Shown piece by piece: positions 47,301-58,109 of a DNA stretch of 64,000 nucleotides. Every line of letters begins with the position of its first letter. Position 1 is the first letter of the stretch. Source of the DNA: Mesocentrotus franciscanus. Lineage: Eukaryota; Echinodermata; Echinoidea; Camarodonta; Strongylocentrotidae. Made by a program: the position numbers and the translations under genes. The DNA lies in assembly GCA_037976565.1 (NCBI GenBank), contig CP137668.1, forward strand, positions 4,174,261-4,238,260, in the 5' to 3' direction. The notes under the pieces are model-generated. The model was not told where the DNA came from. It searched no databases and worked only from the letters and a program-made list of their open reading frames with translations.

Positions 47301-50300
47301 GATGATGAAGAGAGACCCCAGGAACAGGAGAGATCTGCATGCAAAATGATAAATACATTTCCTTTTCTAAAACTGATGTCAAATAAATGAAGAAATTCAT
47401 CTTGAAGCTGGTTTAAAGTAGACATTCCAAGAAAATCACAAAAAATGTATCAGTAGAAACCAGAGAGCTTACAGATGACAATTAAAATGAATGATAACTA
47501 GCAGGACCCGTGGAAAATCCACGGGATTCTAGGGGGTTGGGCTGGTTGTAATTATGTGCTATCGATGTTTTTTTTTATTTTATTTTAATTCTCTTCTGTG
47601 TATAGACCTAATTTTTATTCTTTTTCTACTCTTTTTATTAATATTAAATTCGATAGAATATCAACATTTGTATCATAACTTATAATAAAACTTGAAGATT
47701 AGAAGAAAACAGTGAAATTAGTAATTTGTAAATAAATTGATGCAAATATTTTACACTTTAACTTTCGTTTTCACTTAATTTCGTTAATTATGATTATTGT
47801 TTTTCATTCTTTCCTATCCTTATTCTCACTATCCCTTTCCCGTCCTCATGCACTCTCGTTTCTTACGAATACTGATCTCATTTTAATCCCATTCTCATTT
47901 TTGCTATGTTCACACATCTCTAAGTTAATTTAGTTCTACACTGGAAATAATATTAATTGATGCATTCATATATTTTCCAATTGAAATAAACATTGGGTAT
48001 TCTTGAAAAATAAATTTGTTTGCAAGAGAGTTACCTAAGGTGTAATAAGCACTTGTTTTTCTTTTTTGTCTTTATCAAAGTATAATTTAAGTATTTATTG
48101 ATCGAGGGGAAAAAAACAATTTTGTTAATTCATATATCATATATTTGTTAGAGTTAAATCAATTTAAACACAGGAAGTTCGTCAGTTAAAAATTATTTTC
48201 AATTATTTGGAATATGTTAAAGTTTCCTGAGTTGATTCGGTCTTGATCGATGTCGTCGCGAGCCTTGGTGCTGTTCTGGCTAAATCTATGAAATTAGAAA
48301 AATGTTGATTCCACACACAGTCTGTCGAGTACCGGAAGTGCCCGGGAGCACTGCACGAACATACTGGCACAATTAAACTGTTCAAATTTTGTATGAAATG
48401 TTTGCTGTGAAAGAAATATACAAATTGTGTGAACCATGTAAAGATAATCATAATCCAAGCTGCTACTTAAGATTGTGATTCATTAGTACTGAGATCAAAA
48501 TAATATTGACAGAGTCTGTAGAGTGTATACTAATCTGTATGCGCTGTTTGGCCAACACTTGAAATGTGCCAGTTTATAAGGTATTTGCTCTACTATAATA
48601 TGCCACGTTTTATTTTTATATTCAAGACTCCAGTAAAAGTTTTTATCTAATTCATCTTCTCTTTATGCACCCATGTTACACATTTATTTTTTCGTTTTCC
48701 TTTTTGAAGACACCATAGCCCGATTTCTATTGCTTACCGGCTAACTTCGCCCGAATCATTGGTCGCCAAAAGTAGCCCAATATGAAATGGCGCACCGTAA
48801 ACAAACTGTATATGATCTCGATAATTGAGATCTATTTGCGTTATTATTGTTGTGATTTCAATGTAGATTTCATGAAAAGACCAATAAAGCAGAAGCTTGG
48901 ATTATGATTATGTTGGCATGGATCACAGAATTTGTATAATTATTTTCAAAGTAAAGATTTTACCGGTACGAAAATAGGTCCATGGTTTGCGCCCGTGTGT
49001 AGCAATCAACTCCACTCGAATCGAATGTGTGCATGTGTGATGTGAGCGCGCGTAGAATCATCGCATAATACACGTACACGCATGGCCGCATGGCCTACAA
49101 AGCATATCATATAGCAAGATGCCTAACACGGCAAGGCCAACCTGTTGCAGCATACATATGCTACAACACATTACGTGGGTAGATTAGCGTCTGCCGTGTA
49201 ATCTCTTTGATTGCACAGAGGGCGGGTGCACGCCTCGCTGCCTCACGCTTGCGGGTTCGTCGCCTCCTTGCACGGACAACGCCGGCCGTACCCTCGTCCG
49301 CCCGTCCTCCCCGGGACTCCAAAACCACGTTTAACGACATGGACGGCGACCACGGGGTCGACGTGGCACGCGGTATACAGGAGACATGCCTCGTGGAATT
49401 GTGTCGCTGCGTTCGCCACGGCAAAGGCGGGTGCGGTCAAGGAAAAGTGTTTTTCATAAACCGTTTTGTACCCCCCGCGACGATTTTGCGTATTAATATA
49501 TAGATTGTTACTTTGAACGTTTCTAAGCGGAGAAGTTTGTTAACCTTGTTCAATCTAACCTTCCCTTATGCAATAATACAAATTAAATCAATATTTAGAA
49601 TCAATGAATGTCTACTTTAATGAGAGCAGAAAATTAAGCAAAATCCCATTTGGATAGAAAATTAGAGGTATGTACATGTATTTCAAATTTGTAATTGATC
49701 AAATTAAAATAATTGTAAATCTATATGAGTTACTATGCAAGCACCTCCCTGTTTATGGAGGAATAGATCTATTTCATACAGCAAGTGAGGTGAACAACAT
49801 GTGTCCATTACTATATCCACTGCAAATGTTCTTTAGAAAATAATAGAATTTATGAAAATGTCAGTAAAAAAACAAATGGGTAGCTGCTCACAAGGGAATC
49901 ACAAATGTGAGCCTTCAAACTTGTTTGCCTTTAAATTACATTTTCATCAAACTTTCATCAATATGTTTCTCCATTTTTAACAAAGAAAATTTGATGCCAG
50001 GATAGAATTATCCTTTAGAAAGTAAAAAACTAAAAACACTCCCTCCCCACGACAAAAGTTACCTTGAAAATAGCCAATGATGAACAACCAATCATGTTTT
50101 ATTGAGAGATCAACTCAAATATTATATCAAATAAAAACATAAAACATGAAATAAATAGGAGATATGAAATTTTTATCATAGTACAGTGAAACCTGTCTAT
50201 AAAGACCACCCAGGGAGACAAGAAAAGTGGTCTTTATAGGCGGGTGGTCTTTATGTACAGGTTCCTTTAGTACATGTTTCAATGAGAAACCATTTTCAAG

Positions 50301-53300
50301 GGAAACAAAAAATGTGGTCTTTGTAGACAGGTGGTCACTAAAGCAGGTTTGACTGTACTCCAATACCTATTTATGGACAACATGTCACATTTTAATCCTT
50401 GTCAAGGCCATCAGGTTATAAAATATACCATTTCATAAGATCATAATTCTCAAAATAAAAATAAGTACGTCTTTCAAGGATTATAAAAGCCAATTCTACC
50501 TCTCAGCTTACACTTTCGATCCCATGACTTTCATTCCATCATTAAACCAAATTATGCTGGTAGGGACAACCGGTCATTACATTAATACAAATGAAAAGGA
50601 CACTACCAGTAAGAAATCAAGTTCAACAAAGAACGGGTACACAGACCCTTGTGTAAGCATGGACCTACTACGATTGGTGTAAGTCACTTTGACAAGAGAG
50701 CACAACTTTCAGAGTGCTGGTACTCGAGTACACGGTTAGTTTCTAAGAACAATAATAATAATAATGATGGCTTCTTATATAGTGCACATGTCTGTCACGT
50801 TGTGACCCTCCTGGCACTCCCCGTAATGACTTGGAAACAATAAAACTTTTAGGGTAGATTTCTAATTTCGAATTCATTCTGGTACAGCAAAATTTGTTCA
50901 TGTTGCTGTAAAGAAATCATCAACTAAATTACCACTAAGACATATATTTAATATTCACATGTCATGGAGAAATACATAACTATACTTTTAGCATCATAAC
51001 ATAACATTACATAAACCATACATGAAAGCAAATTGAGATTTGGGGTTTTGGTATCTTATATCTCCAATATCTACTGGTCTATCCTTATCTTAGCTCAAGC
51101 AACTGAGCAGAAAGCTATCAAGCTATTTTCAGAAGCTTTCTGTAAAATGACATAACATCTAAATGAGATATCTGTGGTAGATGTGAGCTTCAATTTGTAC
51201 CTAGTGAATGAAGAACTGGTTGCATCTGTATGATAATATACCGGTAACCATTTATTCAGGGTGCAACTTTGTTGGGGTGGAGGGCTGACACTTCCAACGA
51301 CTTTTGCCAGCTAGAATATCAACATTCCAATTCTATATTTTGCAAGCAAGCAAAGCAAGCAGACGCAATATTTTTTACATGAAATGTAAGGTCATCATCT
51401 ACCTTCCTATTTCATGATAAACATTTTAAAACGGACATAAGCAACTTCTGAAATACAAATCCATAAGAAGAACTCATGATGAACTTTTACCAGAAGAAAA
51501 TAAGTATTACAAAAAATTTTTAAAAAGAGGTAAGAGGTACTTACATTCTTTCTTTCTTTTCTGAACGAACTGAGCCGAGGGAACCCATGAATCTCCATAT
51601 AACTACTACTGAGGTTCCTACATCCAGCAAACAGTCAAACTGTGAAAAGAGTAATTATACAAGTTATATAAGAGATATATGAAAGATTATTATCATCAAC
51701 ATCATCATCATCTTTTCTGAATGAACTGAGCCGAGGGAACCCATGAATCTCCAGATAAATACTGCTGAAGTTCCTACATCTGGCAAACAGTCGAACTGTG
51801 AAAAGATCAATTAAACCGTACAACTGATAAATATTAGGCCTCATGTGAGACAGAAGTCACAGAACTATCAGCAGTAGCAGTAGAAGTAGCATTGTTATGT
51901 GCATCACTATCATTAGCTTCCAAATCATCATCACCATCATCATCACCAGCATCATCATCATCACCACCACCAACCACGACCATTCTCCTCATCATCATCA
52001 TCATTGATATCACCAACATTATCATAACCATTACTCCTTACATTAGGATGCAAGAAGTGAATATCACTTGTTTTTATAATAACACAAAAACTGTTTTTAT
52101 TTTTATTTACAAGATACCATTAGAGCTCTATACCAGTTCAAAATATTTGATGGGATTTCCATTTGTTAACCACTACTGCAAACAAATACATGTAGTATGT
52201 GGATGTATATTACTTGCTTAGCTTGTATACTTACACCAAATCCAAATGCTGCTGAGCTGTTGGTTGTATTTGCTACAACTGTTGATAAAACAAATAAAAG
52301 AGTGAAGTGATATTTCAAAAGCATTTCCATTTCAAAATCTTATTACTACTTTCACAATGCATTGTCTAAAATCAATAAAAAGATGGTTAAAAGCATTACA
52401 TGATGCTCACATTCTCATTTGATACTTAACAAAATACATTGTGTCTTGAATCTAGCCTAAATCATCTTCTCAACGAATAAAATGTTTAACTTTTAAGAAT
52501 CCAATTTATCCAAATCTATATACTAAAAAAAGTATATCTAATCTGAAAGGAAAAAAAATCCTAACAGAATAGGCGTAAATATTCACTCCTGAATGATAAA
52601 CGCCTATAAACCTAAACAACAACAACAACAACAAGGGGAACAAGAAAAGTACAGGGCCTTTTATCAGGATGCATGTATTGATGCTAGTCTTTAGCCTGGA
52701 TAGTGCAGACCCTGTTAAATGTGTCATGAAAAAATGTGTCTTAACCTGTTGACTACTGCATTGTCAAAGTCCCATAGGCTTAATACAGGGACCACCCGGT
52801 TCCCGTAGGCAACAGGTTAAAGGTAATACAAAGTTTTGGCATGGGGTCATGAACTTGGTTCAAATGAACATATTGGAAGCATATTCGATTTTACAATATT
52901 CAATGATCGTTGTCGCGGTTGAAATTGAGTCTAAAGTGATGAAATTGTAAAAAATAAACTCTTTATGTTGTATAGCTCCCTCTCAAGACTGATATTACTT
53001 TAGCTTTAAAACAATGTTTCTTGACTACAATCGACCAATTTGCTATTCCCGTTTGGAAATAATATATCAGAACTGCATATTCTGAGATTTTCATGGTCGC
53101 AGCTACCATGGAATGGCCTTAGGCGCTATTTGAAATATTTGAAATTTACCGGTAGCACCGGTAAATTTTGATTATTCAATTTCTCGAAAGCAGAAGTGTT
53201 TTAGGGGCTAAATTTTCTAGTGCTTATAATACATCCACAGGGGCATCCAAATATATAAACAAAAAAATTAAGAATTACTATCCATCCAATTTTCAAAATT

Positions 53301-53557
53301 TCCCAAAACTTTGCATTACCTTTAAAATTTAGTCTGGATGACTGAGGTTGTCGAATGTTGGAACTTACCGAAGCTGAGAATACCGATTATGAGAAGACCA
53401 ACAACGGACGCCCAAGAAACGGCCAAAGCTGCAGAGCGCCATCTAGAGGTCTCTTCCATGGACAAGGGTTCTCTGCCTTGCTCCAGTAGATCTGAAGAAT
53501 GAAATGATTTGGAGAGAAAAAGAATTACAGGAAGAAAATTTGAGTCAAGTGTTGTTG

Positions 53558-53588
<31 letters not shown>

Positions 53589-54715
53589 CACACACACACA
53601 TACACACACAAACACACACACATAGAGGTAGAGAGAGTGAGGTAGAGAGAGTGAGAGAGAGAGAGAGAGAGAGAGACACACACACACACAGGTAGAGAGA
53701 GAGGGGGAGGGAGAGATGATTGGAGAGAGATGGGATATGGAGGGAGAGAGAAAAAGAAAGATATTCCTATTATAAAAGTAATGGTATTCTGACTCTTTTA
53801 TATCAAAATTTTGTATTATAATTTACTTACTCATCTGTCTGAAATTTTCATCAGTATAACAAATATCATATAACAGTATAATAACACCTAACACTATAAT
53901 AAACTGAAATAGACATTACAATATATACTAAATATCAAAAACATATTTGAAAATAAGTGATAGGAGTATAATGTACCCTTGCAGAAAAGGTAAAGAGTTA
54001 TTTTTTGTGCATTTTCAATTGAGAGCAAAGGGGTACTGTTCATTAATCAATTATTCTGTTCTGACAGAGACTTGTATTGACACAAATCCTTGATTGCTTA
54101 CAGGCTTTGTGTATTTACTCAATCTAAGTATTCACATGATTTCAACCCAGATGTACAATATGACCTCTGGGCTGTTGGTATGCTGAAAAATAAACAATGA
54201 ATCACAGTGATCATTGAGTACGCTCAGCATATACTGTATACCCTCAATATTCTCACAATACATTTGTAATTTAGAATTAGGCACAAAGGGATTAGCATAA
54301 ATTTAATATTACATCTGGATCTGCAGAATATACGCTTAAATACATTATGGTAAATGTATGATGCAAGTTGCTAATAATTTTTTTTGCAAAATAAATTAAA
54401 TTTTATTAGTGGAATACCTAAAACAATGATTTTTTGTTGTTTAATTGGCGGGAAGGATGGGGGGTGCTTCATCAATGATATGATGGCTGATTACTCAGAG
54501 CTACCTCGATCTTAGGATACTTGTTTGAACTTACTTTCATTCATTGTAGTCTTCTTTCCACCCTGGTCCCTTGGTCCTTCTCCATCCTCCTGTCTCTCTC
54601 CTTCCCATTCACATGCTGTGTAATTCTGTCCAGAATACTTGGAATTAAAGGGCATGTGCTCAAGATGCAATGCCTCGACTGGTAAGGTCCTCTTCTCAAC
54701 CTCATTGTTGTTCAT
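44279..54715 (-). CDS. TMEM163: TMEM163-like zinc-binding transmembrane protein, 8 coding exons, 288 aa
   Basis: Joining the exons at 54535-54715, 53369-53491, 52235-52278, 51545-51639, 47238-47334, 45758-45869, 44980-45121 and 44279-44351 on the minus strand gives an unbroken 288-residue protein, against about 289 in human. It aligns from the first helix to the C-terminus with TMEM163, for example VWYLD near residue 244 and VYGIKLL near 261. TMEM163 proteins are six-helix members of the cation diffusion facilitator superfamily that bind and export zinc in vesicles and at the plasma membrane. Here the helices fall near residues 78-102, 113-133, 149-168, 182-205, 218-238 and 245-266. Asp118 and Asp122 form the DxxxD metal site. 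Two N-glycosylation sequons (N105, N108) sit in the first loop. Intron phases are 1,1,0,2,0,1,2, and every junction is GT-AG. The polar first 60 residues are less conserved than the membrane core. The identification rests on remembered family sequence. Confidence 0.93.
44571..44640 (+). mobile_element. SINE 3' tail fragment in TMEM163 intron 7
   Basis: GCAGGGCCCTCAGGGAGAAC followed by ATATTAAT and GAGGCTACC matches the tail of the SINE at 39869-40090, with an ATT-rich end. Confidence 0.6.
44820..44945 (-). mobile_element. tRNA-related repeat fragment in TMEM163 intron 7
   Basis: On the minus strand a box-A-like GTCAAGTGGTTAAA and a B-box-like GGTTGTGGGTCGAGCC are followed by a body with GGCAGGACATTAATCCACATT. 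The same body occurs on the plus-strand side at 2406-2475. Confidence 0.55.
44980..45121 (-). CDS. TMEM163: TMEM163 coding exon 7 (fifth and sixth helices)
   Basis: This 142-nt exon encodes residues 218-264: helix 5 (YSSLAGAITALSMLICTTVI), a short loop (HYDFHVWYLDE) and most of helix 6 (IVAIIVGLLLTVYGI). VWYLD is identical to the human loop motif, and the helix 6 ending (VYGIK) is close to human (AYGVK). This is the most diagnostic exon for the family assignment. It has a strong acceptor (CTCTTTCTTTTAG) and donor GTAAGT. Confidence 0.94.
45758..45869 (-). CDS. TMEM163: TMEM163 coding exon 6 (fourth helix)
   Basis: This 112-nt exon encodes residues 181-217, GFWLMILAGVSLFVCSTLAI followed by LKFIIAKKLDSTSVQSD. 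The LAILKF core and the cytosolic turn match the human LAVLKF turn before helix 5. Asp217 sits at the start of helix 5 in the position of the human TDG motif. It enters in phase 0 and leaves in phase 1, with acceptor TTTCCTACAG and donor GTATGT. Confidence 0.92.
46424..47170. repeat. Intronic element with four ~145-bp tandem units and inverted ends
   Basis: Units begin near 46553, 46696, 46847 and 46991, spaced 143, 151 and 144 bp. Each holds TGACCTTTGACCT-like text, AATCTAATCA, GCAAGATACATACATG and GGCGGTAATCCATCAAT. The block ends in ACGGACGGACGGACAACC. The ends ATGCCTCC (46424) and GGAGGCAT (47170) are inverted. It lies in TMEM163 intron 5 and stops about 60 bp from the exon 5 donor. Similar repeats are common in genomes of marine animals and fish, from memory. 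Confidence 0.8.
46557..47007. promoter_or_regulatory. Four DR1-type nuclear receptor half-site pairs in the intron 5 repeat
   Basis: On the minus strand AGGTCAAAGGTCA, a perfect direct repeat with one-base spacing, occurs at 46557-46569, 46851-46863 and 46995-47007, and with one mismatch at 46707-46719. DR1 is the binding site class of RXR, HNF4, COUP-TF and PPAR. Function here is inference; the sites come with the repeat. Confidence 0.4.
47238..47334 (-). CDS. TMEM163: TMEM163 coding exon 5 (third helix)
   Basis: This 97-nt exon completes codon 148 and encodes residues 149-180, SLLFLGSLFIIAAVSIFARA then IPDLIANTETVS. It aligns with the human helix 3 region. The acceptor is TGCATGCAG and the donor GTGAGT; it exits in phase 0. 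The donor side is only about 60 bp from the end of the tandem-repeat element at 46424-47170. Confidence 0.92.
47498..49504 (-). mobile_element. Non-autonomous Helitron B (2007 bp) in TMEM163 intron 4
   Basis: It has the same termini as copy A: 5' TCTATATATTAATACGC at 49504 and 3' hairpin plus CTAG at 47498-47501, with A and T flanks. The 3' hairpin region, a block containing AATAAAGCAGAAGCTTGGA (48878-48902) and the GC-rich 5' block (49200-49490) align with copy A, but the nested insertion is absent, so B approximates the uninterrupted structure. It lies in the same orientation as the host gene. No long coding frame is present. Confidence 0.85.
50184..50355. mobile_element. Tc1/mariner-type MITE (172 bp) in TMEM163 intron 4
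   Basis: The element starts CAGTGAAACCTGTCTATAAA and ends in its inverse (GCAGGTTTGACTG), bounded by TA on both sides. Two inverted GTGGTCTTTATAG motifs form an internal hairpin. A second copy, in opposite orientation, is at 56021-56154. TA duplications and CAGTS-type ends point to the Tc1/mariner superfamily. Confidence 0.8.
51545..51639 (-). CDS. TMEM163: TMEM163 coding exon 4 (metal-binding DxxxD helix)
   Basis: This 95-nt exon encodes residues 117-147 plus two bases of codon 148: FDCLLDVGTSVVVIWRF and the cytosolic turn that follows. Asp118 and Asp122 correspond to the zinc-ligand pair (FDAILDV) of human TMEM163. The acceptor is TTTTCACAG and the donor is GTAAGT. A near-identical extra copy lies 156 bp upstream at 51712-51795. 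This copy is taken as the functional exon because it has both splice sites and its phase fits exons 3 and 5. Confidence 0.92.
51712..51795 (-). pseudogene. Tandem duplicate of TMEM163 exon 4 with lost splice donor
   Basis: Over 84 nt this segment differs from exon 4 at 8 positions. It keeps the reading frame, the DxxxD pair, the WRFMGSLGSV turn and the TTTTCACAG acceptor. The sequence where the donor should be has become a GAT/ATG trinucleotide run, with no GTAAG-like site, and the frame stops shortly after. About four changes alter residues, including Leu to Pro inside the metal-site helix (FDCLPDV). It may be a decaying exon or, less likely, an alternative exon using a cryptic GT in the repeat. 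It lies in intron 3. Confidence 0.85.
52235..52278 (-). CDS. TMEM163: TMEM163 coding exon 3 (44 nt, loop 1 and start of helix 2)
   Basis: This small exon encodes VANTTNSSAAFGFG (residues 103-116) and enters in phase 1 and leaves in phase 0. It matches the human SASAFGFAFDA region, where the loop meets helix 2. Two adjacent N-x-T/S sequons suggest glycosylation of the extracytoplasmic loop. The acceptor follows a long T-rich tract and the donor is GTAAGT. Confidence 0.9.
52565..52635 (-). repeat. Dispersed repeat with GTT tail, copy 2
   Basis: AGGCGTAAATATTCACTCCT and GAATGATAAACGCCTATAAA followed by (AAC)n are the inverse of the copy at 41250-41340. It lies in TMEM163 intron 2. Confidence 0.65.
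53369..53491 (-). CDS. TMEM163: TMEM163 coding exon 2 (first transmembrane helix)
   Basis: This 123-nt exon encodes residues 61-101: a short linker (LLEQGREPLS) and then most of helix 1 (ALAVSWASVVGLLIIGILSF). It aligns with the human stretch containing ALWVSWFSIIV. The acceptor has a pyrimidine tract ending TTCTTCAG and the donor is GTAAGT; phase is 1 on both sides. A GA/CA microsatellite lies in the intron just upstream. Confidence 0.92.
53562..53708 (+). repeat. Compound GA / CA microsatellite in TMEM163 intron 1
   Basis: Two GA blocks alternate with ACAC blocks (53588-53620 and 53675-53690). Confidence 0.95.
54535..54715 (-). CDS. TMEM163: TMEM163 coding exon 1 (start codon, cytoplasmic N-terminus)
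   Basis: This exon encodes residues 1-60, starting with MNNNEVEKR and ending TTMNE, and closes in phase 1 before a GTAAGT donor at 54529-54534. An in-frame TGA lies 30 nt upstream of the ATG, so this is the first possible start in the exon. The segment is hydrophilic, rich in E, G, K and Q, with no signal peptide, as expected for the cytosolic tail of TMEM163, which is poorly conserved between phyla. The exon probably continues upstream as 5' UTR to an acceptor at 54765. Confidence 0.85.
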
Positions 54716-54764
54716 AATGCTGATCGGTTCCTTTAAGTCCCCTCAGCTAAGCAGAATACAGAAT
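54716..54764 (-). other. TMEM163 5' UTR portion of exon 1
   Basis: A pyrimidine-rich acceptor (TGCTTTCACAG) at 54765 is followed by 49 nt of leader before the ATG. The leader has an in-frame TGA and is probably spliced to one or more upstream non-coding exons. A possible partner is a donor at 57244-57249 (CCACAG before GTAAGC). Confidence 0.5.
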
Positions 54765-55229
54765 CTGTGAAAGCAGCAAATACATTCAGAAACTGTAGAA
54801 AGCATGCTTTTCAAAGTTTACAAGGCAGAAAGATAATTTGTCAACGATTTGTAATATATTTTACATACAAGTTATACGTGTGACAAAATCGGATGCAGTG
54901 GTTCCCTGTTTGTTCCATTAGATGATCGAGGCTGCTAATGACTTCACCGTTCACTATGAGATTTTGTAAATCCCCATAGACTTTGTACAGGGCCTGCCCA
55001 GTTCCTGTAAGCAACAGGTATAGATTAAGTTAACATAAAAAAGGAAAAGAAAGAAGACATTCCAACATGAACAGAATTTAGGAAAACATGCAATGTACAT
55101 ATACAACTATTAATTAGTAAACTATAGTAGAATAAAACTGTGTTCCCTGTTTCTAAACAAAGCCACAGAATATGAAAGATGAGAAAACAGAGGATGGAAA
55201 GAAAGAAAAGGCTAGAAGGCTACCGGGAA

Positions 55230-55375
55230 TGTGAGAGAGAGAGAGGGAGGGGTGGAGTAAGGGACGGAGAGAGAGGGAGGGACGGAGAGAGGGAGGGACG
55301 GAGTGAGGGACGGAGGGAGGGATGGAGGGAGGGGAGAGGGGGAGGGGAGAGGGGAGGGGGAGTGAGAGAAAGAGA
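55230..55375 (+). repeat. GAGG-rich purine tract with GGACGGA units
   Basis: Starts with (GA)n, then units such as GGGAGGGACGGAGAGA and GGACGGAGGGAGGGATGGAG about every 16-20 bp, then GGGGAGAGGGGA. Confidence 0.9.
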
Positions 55376-56020
55376 GCATTCAAAACACTTACTACCACAT
55401 TTGAGGATATTTTCAACAACAACCGAACAAAACTTTGTTGCAAGATGAAGGTCTCTTCGTGATTCACTGAAATATCTCCATGTCAAGGCATGAGCAACTA
55501 ATCAAAATGAGTTGTACAAACCACACACTTGTTTTAAGTACAAACCACAGCTTCAAATATGCATATATCCACTTCTCACATATACACTTCCTGATTGAGA
55601 ATCAAAGAGCTCTGCCAATATGCCAAACTAATATCTGTTTGCTGCTACAATACAGAAAGCAAGCAATAAATTAGGAGAATGCACTGTGTATTATTGACTG
55701 ACTTACAGTGCAGCTGTACCATAGACAAAAAAGCAAAACCAGACCAGATGTTTCTGTTCACATTGGAAGCATCATAATATTAATCATCATCGATTCTAGA
55801 GCAAATTTCACACCAAGTAAATAATAAACAATAGAGAACATGTAAATTAATTGCAGAGCAGAGTGAAGTAATAATGAGGTAACTCTGAGTTAGAAAGACC
55901 AAATAATAGTATTAATAATTGATAACAATAAATATTTACATTTTTTAAAAAATATTATTATTGATATTATTACTATTATCACTATTATTATTATAATAAT
56001 AATTATTATTACTATTATTA

Positions 56021-56154
56021 CAGTCAAACCTGCTTTAGTGACCACCTGTCTACAAAGACCACATTTTTTGTTTCCCTTTAAAATGGTTTCTCATTGAAAC
56101 ATGTACTAAAGGAACCTGTACCCCTTGGGTGGTCTTTATAGACAGGTTTCACTG
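56021..56154. mobile_element. Tc1/mariner-type MITE, second copy (134 bp), inverted
   Basis: It begins CAGTCAAACCTGCTTTAGTG and ends ACAGGTTTCACTG with TA on both flanks. It aligns to the reverse complement of 50184-50355, with a short internal deletion. It is embedded in an ATT/TTA microsatellite (about 55920-56200), which supplies abundant TA targets. Confidence 0.8.
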
Positions 56155-56782
56155 TATTATCACTATTATTATTATTATTATTATTATCATTACATTCAAT
56201 ATCATTATATATACATGTAAGCATGTAACAAATAATAGTTTAATATTTAACTCTTTTTTCTTTTATATGGCATGTTGCCTTTCTTATGAAAGCTCTACCC
56301 GATGGCAAGTCCATGCAATGTGTCCTACACACCATTTGACCTTTATCATTTCTTTCATCCTAAATGATAAAAGACATGTGTTGTAGGTACTGGACACATC
56401 CCACAGAAGCACCCCTACTTTGTGATATAGGCCAAGCCACTGCAGGTAATACCTAATGTTCAAAATTTTCCCTCTTACTGCAAACTTTTTTCCTGCTTTA
56501 TGTCAGCTATTATTACATACTTATATCAAAATTTTACACTGCATCTGTCTTACTTTCTCATCCATCCATCCCTTTAATAATTACCCTGTAATTTACAGTC
56601 TGAAGACAGAGAGTCTGTAACTGGCACCCTAAACAATTAAGTCAACATGTTGGAAGTTTCCCAGGCCATCTGAACATTACATGTATGTTTAATACCAGTT
56701 TAATTATACAGTCTGTTTTATTTTTTTAATTCAGAAAATACACTTTAATCACTGATCGGATAGAACAATGTTAGTAACTTTA

Positions 56783-56945
56783 GGGCAATCCAACCTTTGT
56801 AAGAAGTTCATTTGTTTGAGGATAGAAAAATAAGAGAAACATAATGGTGAAAGTTTGAAATAATGGGACCAAAATAGGAATTATGTTATGTTTCAAATAT
56901 GGGATTACTAAAAATATGCAAATCTCAAATTGGCAATTTTGGCTT
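56783..56945. repeat. Dispersed repeat, copy 1
   Basis: GGGCAATCCAACCTTTGTAAG through GAAGTTCATTTG, a run of AATAAGAG, and AAATCTCAAATTGGCAATTT correspond in order to segments of 58110-58285. Confidence 0.45.
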
Positions 56946-58109
56946 TGCCAGTTAATTGCCTTTCTTTGCAAAAATGCACATTCCAGAAGAAAGAAATAAT
57001 TATCTTGCTGAAAATTCATTTGAATGAGAGGGGAAACGGACAGGTTGCTACGTGTATTCGCCATAAGCTTCATGCACATTGAGTTTTCAGAGTGTGTCCC
57101 CTATTGGCTAATAGATGTTATTTATTTATTATCTGGCCAAATTGGACAGTACGATTCTGGAAGATATGATAGCATGCAAGATTGAATGATACATTATATG
57201 TCCTTTCTTCAAAACTTGAATTCAACACTGTAAATGTAAGCAAGCTTACCTGTGGCAGAGTACCAGTAGCTGATGTTGTCAAGTTGATTATTGTACGAAG
57301 ACACACAAGTAATTAGACAGGTATGAATCAGCAGTGTTTTCAGATTGAAAGTGAAAGAAACAGTCCTGAGATTAGTCCTCTGTTGGCATATCAAGGGATG
57401 GGTCTCTGGTTCCAATCAGGAGAAAGACAAGACAGTGATGAAACAGCTTCTGCAGGGAGACAAAAACCTCTTTGTCGATAGAATATTTTGCCTCAAAATG
57501 TCTATGGTAATTCCATGCAGAGTAACTAGAATTATCCAACACCAGATTACATCCACAATGCTATATTGGGCAGATTTAGCCAAAGGATAGACTAGAACTT
57601 TCTCTCAAGCCTCAACCATTTATAGAAACACAACAGTGAAGAAGGGACGTCTAACGGAACAGGTGAACATCCTGAAAATATGGTAGATACATACAAAGTG
57701 CAGACATGTATATTCCTACCAAGCAGCATTCAACCTCCTCTCATTTACATACAGTGCAATGAAAAACAATGATGTCATGCCCCAAAACAGATCTGTGCGT
57801 TGATGCTTTTTATTAATGTTATATCACATGATTGCTGGTATAAGAATATACAAGTGTAACGTAATTCCTGGGATTAATGTACCTTGATAACTGCTGCTGT
57901 AATGTGATATTGAGTGGTACCCTCAAAAGTTCGACAATGACTATGGGAATTCAAGATTTTTTACAAAGGGCATGTGAAGATAACTAAAGCTTCACCTACT
58001 TTCTCAATTGGAAACAGAACATGGTCACCTATATCTATAAGCTCACATGTGACAGTCATTATATATTGCTAAACACAAGATAAGTAAGAAACTTACACAC
58101 AAAAACTGA

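Noticed and set aside
52740..52815. Possible terminator-like hairpin (ACCTGTTG...CAACAGGT)
   Set aside because: A related sequence at 54960-55020 suggests a dispersed repeat; a bacterial-type terminator has no meaning here.
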